Shown piece by piece: positions 1-7,786 of a stretch of 64,000 nucleotides of DNA; the stretch's first letter is position 1, and the number at the start of each line of letters is the position of its first letter. The DNA lies in the NCBI GenBank assembly GCA_965279005.1, contig CBDIHK010000027.1, positions 310,001 to 374,000 of the forward strand, given 5' to 3'. Position numbers and translations under genes: made by a program. Source of the stretch: Planctobacterium sp965279005 (lineage in GTDB: Bacteria; Pseudomonadota; Gammaproteobacteria; Enterobacterales; Alteromonadaceae). A model generated the notes under the pieces. It was not told the DNA's origin, made no database searches, and saw only the letters and a list, made by a program, of their open reading frames with translations.

Positions 1-50
1 ATGAATAACGTCGCAGCCATACCGATGGCAGTAAACAACTTCTTTTGCAT
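1..50 (-). CDS. N-terminus of an exported protein (partial)
   Basis: Only the first 16 codons lie in the window; the gene runs off the left edge. The start is ATG at 48-50 (minus strand), preceded by AAGGAACC about 5 nt upstream, a good ribosome binding site. The residues are MQKKLFTAIGMAATLF: two lysines, then a hydrophobic stretch. That is a signal peptide or a first membrane segment. The product cannot be identified from this fragment. It is divergent from the gene at 167. Confidence 0.55.
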   Translation of the reverse strand, partial: MQKKLFTAIGMAATLF

Positions 51-166
51 TGTAGGTTCCTTATTTTTTAAACAGATCCTAGTTTTAATAGCACAAAACA
101 AAGAATAAAAACCTATGTTTTTGATTTATTGTTATAAAAAGATAATTTGGTGGAGGAGTGGTATAA

Positions 167-484
167 ATGGATCTTTGGTCATTAAATAACAGCAACCAAT
201 ACTTAGAGTTAGATCTGGCGCGGCAAATCCAGGCATTGGATACTGATATGGATCTCGCTGAACCGGCGGATGCCAAATCATTTCTAGCCGACCTGCTGTC
301 TAGTGCTGGCTGTAAACTTAAGCAGTTTGAATCAGGTGCTGACCGCCATCAGTGCTTTTTTGAATTTGCAGGCTCACAGTTTCTTTTACAGCTTGAGCTA
401 TTGAGCCTGTCCTGCTGGGTTGAAACGGTTCACGGTAGCGCCAGCCTCTCTGATCTTCTAAAGCCGCTAAATGGGGTTTCATAA
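167..484 (+). CDS. small hypothetical protein, DUF3630-like
   Basis: This 105-residue acidic protein is soluble, with no signal peptide or membrane segment. A strong GGAGGAG ribosome binding site stands 9 nt before ATG 167. The C-terminal half alternates hydrophobic residues around FEFAGSQFLLQLELL and SCWVE. Its size and the tryptophan/glutamate ending recall the DUF3630 family of Alteromonas and Shewanella relatives, but that is recalled resemblance and not a search result. It is monocistronic, ahead of the signalling gene at 552. Its function is unknown. Confidence 0.7.
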   Translation: MDLWSLNNSNQYLELDLARQIQALDTDMDLAEPADAKSFLADLLSSAGCKLKQFESGADRHQCFFEFAGSQFLLQLELLSLSCWVETVHGSASLSDLLKPLNGVS

Positions 485-551
485 AGGATCACAGTTATTT
501 GTGCTGTTTGTGCTAAGCTGCTATTACCCATAACAGGCATAAAAAAGCCAC

Positions 552-1805
552 TTGAAACAGCCTCAACGTCGTTTGCACATTAAAACCGCTATCATTTTTG
601 TTTTACTCTGTTTTAGTGTAGCCACTAACAGTCATGCCCAGGGTAAACGCATTGTAATCAATGACGATAACTTCCGCATGTATCTTGACAATGATGCCCA
701 GTACTTGCGCACAGGAGCTGACCAACAGTTATCTGATGTTATGCGCGGGGGCATGCCCTGGCAGCACAGGTATAGCATTGAGCCAGTAGCAGAAGAGGAA
801 GCCATATGGATAAAGACTTCATTTAGCTACCAACGCATTGAATCCGCGCGCTATACCTTCGTGGTTGGTAATCCAAACCTGGATTATGTCGATATCTATG
901 TTATGGACAGGGTTGGCCGAATCATGCATTCCGCCATGATCGGTGCCAACCGTCCCTTCCAAAACCGCCCTATCAACTTTAAAGAGTTTGCGCTGCCGTT
1001 TGAGCTGGACTACGGGCAGGAGTTTGATATTTACGTCCGGGTTAAGGACGAAGGCCCCATGGTATTTTCACTGTATTTTTATAAAAGTACTGAAATCATT
1101 AAAAAAGCGACGGCAGAACTCACTTTTATCGGTGCTATATCAGGTGCCCTGACCATTCTAGCAGCCTATTTTCTGGTAACGTATTTTATGCTGCACAGCC
1201 CGGTACGGTTTTGGTTTGCCATGGTCAACTTAGTGTTTCTGGTTATGTTCCTCAATATCGAAGGCATACTGGGTCAAATAACCGGCATGACCCAGCATAT
1301 GGCAACGGTAACGGTCGCTATGTTGGGGATGGTTTTGTTTTGTGCCAGCAAGATATCCCACGCAATGTTAATCGGTATGCCTAAATACTGGCGTGATACT
1401 AACTATATCCTTTCCACAGTATTTATCTTTGCCGCGCTGGCATTAAATAGCTATTGGCAAATTGTCGTGGCGGCAGGGCTGGGTAGTGCTGCGATGCTAT
1501 TACAGTTGTTCCTGGCGATCCGTTACCGCAATCCTTTTAACAGCCTCCCCAATAGAATTTTGGTGGTGGGCTGGTCAACCCTGGTGGCGACCAACCTGGT
1601 GCATGTCTGTTTGTTTTTGACCGGTAGCATCTTGTCCACTGGTGAAAACCTGATGTTAACCTCGTTGTTGATGGTAGCTATCCTAATGGTGGCGGCAGCT
1701 ATTGAATCCCACGAAAAAGTTCTTATCCACAAAGAATACGAACAGCAGCAGGATACAATTGCTGATCTACAGCGATTTTATGACTTTTTTTCGCAATTCT
1801 GCTGA
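552..1805 (+). CDS. 7TMR-DISM sensor, N-terminal half of a frameshifted c-di-GMP protein
   Basis: A signal peptide (about residues 1-30, ending SHAQG) is followed by a periplasmic 7TMR-DISMED2-like domain (about 35-180). Seven hydrophobic segments follow (about 190-385), then a short helix (EYEQQQDTIADLQRFYDFF). The start is TTG at 552 with a weak ribosome binding site. The reading frame then hits TTTTTTT at 1785-1791 and ends four codons later at TGA 1803-1805. The +1-related frame continues without a break into PAS-GGDEF-EAL: RFYDFF joins RNSAEGLFS if one T is dropped. This half alone would be a membrane sensor without output. The gene is most likely a single 552-3444 gene carrying a 1-nt insertion, a sequencing error, or a slippage site. 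Confidence 0.8.
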   Translation: MKQPQRRLHIKTAIIFVLLCFSVATNSHAQGKRIVINDDNFRMYLDNDAQYLRTGADQQLSDVMRGGMPWQHRYSIEPVAEEEAIWIKTSFSYQRIESARYTFVVGNPNLDYVDIYVMDRVGRIMHSAMIGANRPFQNRPINFKEFALPFELDYGQEFDIYVRVKDEGPMVFSLYFYKSTEIIKKATAELTFIGAISGALTILAAYFLVTYFMLHSPVRFWFAMVNLVFLVMFLNIEGILGQITGMTQHMATVTVAMLGMVLFCASKISHAMLIGMPKYWRDTNYILSTVFIFAALALNSYWQIVVAAGLGSAAMLLQLFLAIRYRNPFNSLPNRILVVGWSTLVATNLVHVCLFLTGSILSTGENLMLTSLLMVAILMVAAAIESHEKVLIHKEYEQQQDTIADLQRFYDFFSQFC

Positions 1806-3444
1806 GGGTTTGTTCAGTTCGACCCATGATGGCCAGCTGGTTTCGGTCAACCCTGCAATGTGTAGCTTGTTTGGTTATGATAATGAAAAGCAAATGCTAC
1901 AGCAGGTTAAAAATGCTGCAGAGTTCTATGCCAACCGCGAAGACCGCGACGTGTTGGTGGGTCAATTGCTCAGCAAAGGCAAGGCAGTCAACAAAGAAGT
2001 TAAAGGTGTGCGCAAGGATCAATCCGAGTTTTGGTTTTCCATCTCGGTACAAATGCGCGATGAAAAAGGCAATAAGCTTTTGTTTGGATCCATCGTAGAC
2101 ATTACAGAGCGAAAACAAAGCGATATCAGCCTTAAATATATGGCAACCCACGATTCCCTGACAGGTGTCTACAACCGTCGCCATTTTGAGGGCAACCTAA
2201 GCGAATTATTGAATAAGCGCTACCACGAAGACATTCGCTTAACCTTGTTGTATTTGGACTTGGATCAGTTTAAGACAGTAAATGATTCCTGTGGCCATAA
2301 GGCTGGCGATGTCTTAATTAAGGAGTTGTCGCGCAAGCTGAATGATGTGGTAATGAACAAAGGCATGTTGGGGCGCATGGGCGGGGACGAGTTTGCGGTC
2401 ATGCTTGCCGGTGACAATGCTGATTTTGGCTACACTGTTGCTAACAAGCTGCTAAATGCAGTACGCGAGTATCGCTTTGTTTGGGATAATCGCATGTTTA
2501 CCCTTGGCGTCAGCATTGGCCTAGTGGAATACCGGGATAACATGGTAAGTGCCGAACAACTAATGAGCATGGCGGATTCCGCCTGTTATTTGGCCAAAGA
2601 GCAAGGGCGCAACCAAATCCATGTTTACTCCAGTGAAGATGCCCAAATGCAGAAATATGAGGCAGATTTAGATTCTATCTCCTTAATAAACAGGGCGTTG
2701 GACGAAAGTAAATTTGTGCTGTATTACCAGCATTACCAGCCATTACAACAGCTCAAACAAGGGCACCACTACGAGTTATTGCTGCGTATCGAAAACGAGG
2801 ACGGCAGCCTGATCCCGCCCGCCTCCTTCCTGCCCGCAGCAGAACGCTATAATTTAAGCTCCAAAATCGACAAGTGGGTACTGGAAAACTATTTGCACTG
2901 GTTGTCGCAAAATCCCGCACATTTGGCGCAGCTGGTCAGGGCGAACATAAATTTAAGTGGCCTATCCCTGGCCGATGAAGACATGAAGCTGTACTTTTTA
3001 AACGCATTTGAAAAATATGGCATTCCCTATGAAAAAATCTGTTTTGAAATCACCGAAAGTATGGCGATTGTCAAAATGGAAGAAACCTTGGAATTTATCA
3101 AAACATTCCACAACTTGGGCTGTAAGTTTGCTTTGGATGATTTTGGTATTGGGTTTTCCAGCTACGAACACCTAAAAAAGCTCCCTGTTGATTATGTGAA
3201 AATTGATGGCAGCTTTGTCCGCGATATCCTGGTTGACCCTATTGACATGGCTATGGTGTGTTCAATGAAGGACGTTGCCAAGGCAATGGGGATCTGGACA
3301 GTGGCTGAATACGTAGAAACCAAGGAAATCATGGCGGAGTTGGGCAAGATTGGCGTAGACTATGCCCAAGGCTATGGGGTGGCCAAGCCCCAAGACTTAC
3401 GCCAATTTAGTGCCTATATTGCTATTGAAAATAACGTTAAGTGA
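1780..3444 (+). CDS. PAS-GGDEF-EAL output half of the same frameshifted c-di-GMP protein
   Basis: A PAS domain (SAEGLFSSTHDGQLVSVNPAM onward, ending DITERK) is followed by GGDEF and EAL domains. The GGDEF motif is intact (nt 2380-2394) but no RxxD inhibitory site precedes it. The EAL domain has its first motif as YELLLR (glutamate kept), FEITES, DDFGIG, KIDGSF and AEYVE, so both cyclase and phosphodiesterase sites look usable. ATG 1780 lies exactly at the T-run and in this frame. An upstream ATG at 1702 overlaps the DISM coding frame and gives unrelated residues. There is no ribosome binding site at 1780. Independent translation is therefore doubtful; reading as the C-terminal part of the 552 gene is more likely. 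Confidence 0.8.
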   Translation: MTFFRNSAEGLFSSTHDGQLVSVNPAMCSLFGYDNEKQMLQQVKNAAEFYANREDRDVLVGQLLSKGKAVNKEVKGVRKDQSEFWFSISVQMRDEKGNKLLFGSIVDITERKQSDISLKYMATHDSLTGVYNRRHFEGNLSELLNKRYHEDIRLTLLYLDLDQFKTVNDSCGHKAGDVLIKELSRKLNDVVMNKGMLGRMGGDEFAVMLAGDNADFGYTVANKLLNAVREYRFVWDNRMFTLGVSIGLVEYRDNMVSAEQLMSMADSACYLAKEQGRNQIHVYSSEDAQMQKYEADLDSISLINRALDESKFVLYYQHYQPLQQLKQGHHYELLLRIENEDGSLIPPASFLPAAERYNLSSKIDKWVLENYLHWLSQNPAHLAQLVRANINLSGLSLADEDMKLYFLNAFEKYGIPYEKICFEITESMAIVKMEETLEFIKTFHNLGCKFALDDFGIGFSSYEHLKKLPVDYVKIDGSFVRDILVDPIDMAMVCSMKDVAKAMGIWTVAEYVETKEIMAELGKIGVDYAQGYGVAKPQDLRQFSAYIAIENNVK

Positions 3445-3526
3445 TCGCATATAGCGGTCTAATATCGGAAAAGATTGCTTACCTTTTCTGATATCATAAA
3501 CAAATTGCCTTGGTTACAGAGATTAC

Positions 3527-4144
3527 ATGAGCGACAGCCTAGCCCTTTACGAATATGTCAGTTCTGCCAAATTGCCCACCCGGTGGGGGCAGTTTACGAT
3601 CCATGGGTTTGTGGAGACTGCGTCACAGCAAGAACACGTCGCCTTGTCCTATGGTAGCTGGCAACCCGGCGAAGTAGTACCCATCCGCATCCATTCTGAA
3701 TGCCTCACTGGCGATTCCCTATTTAGCACGCGCTGTGACTGTGGCTTCCAATTGGAAAAAGCACTGCAAAATATTGTGGCAGAAGGCAAAGGCGTCCTGC
3801 TGTACCTACGCCAGGAGGGACGCGGTATCGGCTTGCTTAACAAAATCAAAGCTTACCACCTGCAAGACCAGGGATTGGATACTGTCGAGGCCAATGAACA
3901 CCTGGGTTTTGACGCTGACTTGCGCAATTACGATATCTGCAAGTTGATGCTGAAACAGTTGGGTGTGGAAAAAGTCCGGCTGATGACCAACAATCCAAAA
4001 AAGATCAAGGCACTAACAGGCCTGGGTATTGATGTGGTGGAGCGAACCCCCATTGACCATGGCATCACCGACGACAATAAAAAATACCTCGAAACCAAAA
4101 CCCAAAAACTCGGCCACGAGTTTGACCCGCATTTGTTTAAATAA
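3527..4144 (+). CDS. ribA: GTP cyclohydrolase II
   Basis: RibA opens the imidazole ring of GTP to give 2,5-diamino-6-ribosylamino-4(3H)-pyrimidinone 5'-phosphate, formate and pyrophosphate, the first step of riboflavin synthesis in the cytosol. At 205 residues it is close to the stand-alone enterobacterial enzyme (about 196). The zinc ligands are visible in HSECLTGDSLFSTRCDCGFQ, and the GTP-binding/catalytic block is YLRQEGRGIGL. The C-terminal block KKIKALTGLGI is also typical. It is not fused to a RibB domain. No FMN riboswitch was seen in the 80 nt upstream. It stands between two c-di-GMP genes, one of which has a flavin-binding BLUF domain. Confidence 0.95.
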   Translation: MSDSLALYEYVSSAKLPTRWGQFTIHGFVETASQQEHVALSYGSWQPGEVVPIRIHSECLTGDSLFSTRCDCGFQLEKALQNIVAEGKGVLLYLRQEGRGIGLLNKIKAYHLQDQGLDTVEANEHLGFDADLRNYDICKLMLKQLGVEKVRLMTNNPKKIKALTGLGIDVVERTPIDHGITDDNKKYLETKTQKLGHEFDPHLFK

Positions 4145-4415
4145 TACTTAATGGTATCGGGATAACATGCAGCTTCCTGACGCCTGATAACTGCATTTGC
4201 CCTTTACCGGGCGTTATTTGGTTTAACCCATCTGCATCTTCAACTGTCGGCAACATGCATGGCAATTACCATGTAGCACCGACCCGCTATTAGACCAATG
4301 GCTAAAGGCGCTGCCAACCGCGATAGATTAGTATTTCCATGTTTTCCACTTTGCTGAAGCGGTAAAGGTGTAGCTTGGCAATTCTCTCATTGACGGGGCT
4401 AAAGCTTAAAATACC
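4145..4415. other. non-coding gap between ribA and the BLUF gene
   Basis: This 271-nt gap contains no convincing ORF. It must hold the promoter of the BLUF cyclase gene, but no clear -35/-10 pair stands out by eye. A short imperfect dyad, CATGCATGGCAATTACCATG, lies around 4254-4273. Confidence 0.3.
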
Positions 4416-6191
4416 ATGACTGGTGATACGCACTACCTCAAACAAGAATTAAATGATCGGTTTCGGTCCGATCCACAATTACTGGATTGGCTGGAAAGTG
4501 GCTCCCTCGATGGCATGTGGTTTTGGGATCTGGAGCATCCGGAGCACGAATGGTTTAGCCTCAAGTTTAAGCAGCTTTTTGGCTATGGCGAAGAAGAGGT
4601 GCCCCATAGTTCTGAGTGGTGGCAAAACAACATCTTTCCCGAAGATTTACCGAGCGTCTTGGATAATTTTAAAAAGCATTGCCAAGACCCTGGGTATGCC
4701 TTTGACCAAATAGTGAGGTATAGGCACAAAAATGGTAGTACTGTCTGGGTTCGATGCCGCGGTAAAGCCCTGTTCGACCAGCAAGGTAAACCGGTGCGAA
4801 TGCTTGGTGCGCACAGCGACATTACTTCACTAATGGAAATCAAAGAGCAGCTTGATGATGTCTTGCACAATGTCAGCGATTGGGCAGCGGCCAGGCAGGC
4901 CTTGTTCGATGCTATGTTGGATAGCGTCATTGTCATAGACCAATACGGTACAATCGAAGAATTCAACACATCCACAGTGAAACTATTTGGCTACACCAAA
5001 GAGGAATTATTAGGGTCAAATATAAAGATGTTGATGGGCATGGAGGACGCTAGCCAACACGATCGCCATTTGTCCAACCACGTTAAAACCGGCCACGCCA
5101 ATATCATTGGTAAAGGCCGAGAGTCTTTGGCACGGAAAAAATCGGGAGAACTGTTTTACGTTTTTTTGTCCGTCGCCACATATACCGAGGAAGACAGTAC
5201 CAAGTTTGTTGGCACACTTAGGGACATAAATGACGAAGTGAAGCGCCGGCACGAATTAGAATTTGCTGCAAAACACGATCCTCTGACGGGTTTACCCACC
5301 CGCAGGGCATTGGGGCAAAGTATTGAAGCCGCTATCACTGGGTCATTGCGCAATGACAGGTGTTTTTACTTGCTCTACATCGACCTGAATAAGTTCAAGC
5401 CTATTAATGACAAGTTTGGCCATGAAGTAGGCGACCAGGTACTAAAAGTGGTTGCCAAGCGATTGCGCAATGCAGTTAGGGAAGGTGACTTATCTGCCCG
5501 GGTGGGGGGCGACGAGTTTGTCATCCTTACCGAGCCTAGCGTTGCCCCTTGGGATATCGAAAAGTTAATCGCAAAAATTAGGCAAAGCCTGCTAAAGCCC
5601 ATTAGCTTGGAGGGAAATGCGCTGGCTGTTGGCGCAAGTATTGGCGTTGCTAAATTTCCGGAAGACGGGGATAGTGCTGCCGCGTTATTAAAAAGCGCGG
5701 ATACCCGTATGTACCAAGAAAAAAGCCCCCGGAATGGTAGCAAAACAAGGCCGAAACAAGAGCTAGTTGCCGTCACCTATATCAGCCATTCTTTAGTAGC
5801 AAATTCCGACATGCCGGGATTTTGCAGGGAGATTGAACGCATTTCATCCACCAACAATGCCAAACAAGGCATATCTGGCATTTTATTGAGTTGCAGCAAT
5901 AGGTTTGTACAACGCCTGGAAGGCCCAAGAAAAGCAATAGACAATTTGATTGACCGGATCAGGAAAGACCAACGCCACCGGTATTTTTCGATCCTGTGCT
6001 ATGAGGTAATTAGCAAGCGTAGTTATGATGATTGGTCGCAAATGCAAGTCATTACCAGCGGTGCACAAGTGGCTCTGGTCGAGGATCTTCTGCTGAATGT
6101 AGAATTGCACGGTGCTGACTCACTTAACGAGCAGGAAGCCCAATACCTGATTGACCTGTTAAAGGAAAATACACAATGGGATAGGTTTTAG
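4416..6191 (+). CDS. PAS-PAS-GGDEF-BLUF blue-light diguanylate cyclase
   Basis: The protein has 591 soluble residues. PAS 1 spans about 25-138 with a PAC-like end (GAHSDITSL), PAS 2 about 160-272, GGDEF about 283-437 and BLUF about 450-545. The GGDEF motif is intact (364-368), with an RxxD inhibitory site (REGD, 355-358) five residues before it. The BLUF domain aligns with AppA: Tyr455 (AppA Tyr21), Asn481 (Asn45), Gln499 (Gln63) and Trp540 (Trp104), with Met543 nearby. All photocycle residues are therefore present. BLUF domains bind FAD non-covalently and rearrange the Tyr-Gln hydrogen bonds in blue light. Placing BLUF after GGDEF is unusual; it is commonly N-terminal. The likely role is light-controlled c-di-GMP synthesis. 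ATG 4416 has only a weak ribosome binding site. Confidence 0.92.
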   Translation: MTGDTHYLKQELNDRFRSDPQLLDWLESGSLDGMWFWDLEHPEHEWFSLKFKQLFGYGEEEVPHSSEWWQNNIFPEDLPSVLDNFKKHCQDPGYAFDQIVRYRHKNGSTVWVRCRGKALFDQQGKPVRMLGAHSDITSLMEIKEQLDDVLHNVSDWAAARQALFDAMLDSVIVIDQYGTIEEFNTSTVKLFGYTKEELLGSNIKMLMGMEDASQHDRHLSNHVKTGHANIIGKGRESLARKKSGELFYVFLSVATYTEEDSTKFVGTLRDINDEVKRRHELEFAAKHDPLTGLPTRRALGQSIEAAITGSLRNDRCFYLLYIDLNKFKPINDKFGHEVGDQVLKVVAKRLRNAVREGDLSARVGGDEFVILTEPSVAPWDIEKLIAKIRQSLLKPISLEGNALAVGASIGVAKFPEDGDSAAALLKSADTRMYQEKSPRNGSKTRPKQELVAVTYISHSLVANSDMPGFCREIERISSTNNAKQGISGILLSCSNRFVQRLEGPRKAIDNLIDRIRKDQRHRYFSILCYEVISKRSYDDWSQMQVITSGAQVALVEDLLLNVELHGADSLNEQEAQYLIDLLKENTQWDRF

Positions 6192-6205
6192 CGCAGCCGC
6201 TAAAA
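6186..6205. terminator. hairpin between convergent genes
   Basis: TTTTAGCG-CAGC-CGCTAAAA forms an 8-bp stem overlapping the stop codon of the BLUF gene, facing the convergent DUF3833 gene. A T-tract is part of the stem itself on both strands, so it could act bidirectionally, but the U-tail is short. Confidence 0.4.
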
Positions 6206-6227
6206 GCCTGACCTTGGGCACAATTGG

Positions 6228-6761
6228 CTACAGCTTTTCAATCACCAAAGTAATTTCACCTACTTCCAAGCCAAACTTGTTGATGCTGGTGCGGTTCAGT
6301 AGCCTGTCCTCGCTGATCAGGAATAGCCAATCGTCCAGTTTAACGTCGAGCGTACCGTCATCATAAGGAATAGTGAGTACATACTGCCAGCGGAATACTG
6401 AACCGCGCACCTTACCATAGGCGGTACCGACCACGTCACCAGCGGTGCCGCTGTATTCGCCGTTGCCTAGGTCTTTGAGTTGCCAAATTCGGATCTGTTC
6501 TTCGCCATCGTCAAACCAGAATTTTTCGTCCAATACCCCGGTATCCCCGTTCCAGGATGCATCGATGTCGGCGGTGAAGCGCCGGGTCATATTGCCGGAC
6601 ATGTCCTGCACCATGCCGTAGACTTTTAGTTTGCCATCGAAGAATGTGCGTAAATCCAACTGGGGTGTGGTGTTCACGTAGCTATCTACATCATTGGCAC
6701 TGCAAGCTGCCAGTAGCAGTAAACAAGGTGCCAAGGCCAATTGCAATAGGCGTTTAATCAT
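6228..6761 (-). CDS. DUF3833 family lipoprotein
   Basis: The signal peptide ends in LLLAAC, a lipobox, so the mature protein is a lipid-anchored envelope protein of about 160 residues. The remainder is a beta-rich domain (FFDGKLKVYGMVQDMSG, then repeated W/Y-rich strands), matching the DUF3833 family. Start: GTG 6764 or ATG 6761; ATG 6761 has AGGA upstream and overlaps the end of the preceding gene by 8 nt, so the two are translationally coupled. It is the last gene of the SDR-cfa operon. Family knowledge places DUF3833 next to cfa and DUF2878 in many marine gammaproteobacteria; its biochemical role is unknown. Confidence 0.88.
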   Translation of the reverse strand: MIKRLLQLALAPCLLLLAACSANDVDSYVNTTPQLDLRTFFDGKLKVYGMVQDMSGNMTRRFTADIDASWNGDTGVLDEKFWFDDGEEQIRIWQLKDLGNGEYSGTAGDVVGTAYGKVRGSVFRWQYVLTIPYDDGTLDVKLDDWLFLISEDRLLNRTSINKFGLEVGEITLVIEKL

Positions 6762-7275
6762 CACTGGGTTGTCCTGCGATTAGTTGTTCCCGCACCTCGG
6801 GGGCACTGGTGCCTTCAGATAGCCAAATCGCTAGGAATGCCTCGCAAAAGGCCGAATCCTGTATTTTGCCGAGCTGGGTTTGGTTGTGGTAGAAATAGCT
6901 GTTGCTATCCTGGTCGATAAACAGGGTAATGGCGTCTCGTTTGGCCACGTCAGGCCATAGGCGTTCCAGCTCCTTAATCCAGGCCTGGCGTGAGCCGTCG
7001 TTGGCAATGCCTAGCTTTTCCCACTGTTTTTCTGTCTCTGAAATCAATTGCTTTTTCTTAAAATCCCGCAAATAGGTAAGTTTTAACGCCAGAGGGTATT
7101 GCCCAGGCTGGTATTGGCCATCAGCGGAAAACAACTGGGCGTTGTAGATATCCCAAAACAATACCGATAGCTTGCCTTGGCCGACTAGTTCGAGGTCTTG
7201 CCATGGTGCTGCCAGGGATATGCTGCTAGTAACTACCATAGATATTCCTAATAGCGTTTTAAACAGTGGCTTCAT
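6754..7275 (-). CDS. chalcone isomerase-like exported protein
   Basis: A signal peptide (SISLAAPW, cleaved near residue 23) precedes a domain of about 150 residues with the bacterial chalcone-isomerase-like pattern (LVGQGKLSVLFWDIYNAQLFS, then LTYLRDFKKKQLI). Bacterial members of this fold are not flavonoid enzymes; many are thought to bind fatty acids. That fits its place downstream of a cyclopropane fatty acid synthase, but it is inference. It overlaps the DUF2878 gene by 17 nt and the DUF3833 gene by about 8 nt, so it sits mid-operon. Confidence 0.82.
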   Translation of the reverse strand: MKPLFKTLLGISMVVTSSISLAAPWQDLELVGQGKLSVLFWDIYNAQLFSADGQYQPGQYPLALKLTYLRDFKKKQLISETEKQWEKLGIANDGSRQAWIKELERLWPDVAKRDAITLFIDQDSNSYFYHNQTQLGKIQDSAFCEAFLAIWLSEGTSAPEVREQLIAGQPSDD

Positions 7276-7783
7276 GTTGGGGTTTACTCCGCATTAACCA
7301 ATAAAACAGTGGCAGGGCAACTGCCCAGATGGCGACCAATATCGCCGTGGTATGGACAAAGCCCAGGGGGATCTCTACTGCGCCAAGTTTGGCGCCGGCA
7401 ACGTAGCTCAAGGCGCCACCAATACCGCCTACCGCAATTTGCAGGTACATGGGTTTTTCACCCAAAAAGCCCATGGCGTGGCGCAAAAATAAAGCAAAAG
7501 CCACCCATAGCAGCACCAACCAAAAGGGAAAATAGCCACCGGGGAAAGCAAATACACCGGCTTGCATCAGGGTGAAGTCAAGTGCTACGCCAAGGATGAC
7601 CACCTTGTAGGTACATAGGAAGTCGCCCTTGCGGTCGGGGCTTACCATAAAGTGGATAGCAAGTAGTAGCATGCAAGCCCAAGCCCCGGCATTTTGATAA
7701 AACACCGCAACGAACCAAAAAATCTCAAAAAACACCGCATTGGCGATTTTGAATTTAAGTTCTGGGTTCATGGGCTTTTTCAC
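7259..7783 (-). CDS. DUF2878 family inner-membrane protein
   Basis: The protein has 174 residues with five to six hydrophobic segments and few charges outside the loops (PDRKGDF, MRSKPQHE). Length and composition match DUF2878. A GTG start at 7783 lies 3 nt after the cfa stop, with translation coupling likely. ATG 7771 (MNPELK) is an alternative start. It always travels with cfa in this operon type. The function is unknown; a role in membrane lipid remodelling is inferred only from context. Confidence 0.85.
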   Translation of the reverse strand: MKKPMNPELKFKIANAVFFEIFWFVAVFYQNAGAWACMLLLAIHFMVSPDRKGDFLCTYKVVILGVALDFTLMQAGVFAFPGGYFPFWLVLLWVAFALFLRHAMGFLGEKPMYLQIAVGGIGGALSYVAGAKLGAVEIPLGFVHTTAILVAIWAVALPLFYWLMRSKPQHEATV

Positions 7784-7786
7784 TGT

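Noticed and set aside
3447..3526. FMN riboswitch in front of ribA
   Set aside because: The leader is only about 80 nt and lacks the conserved RFN element blocks.
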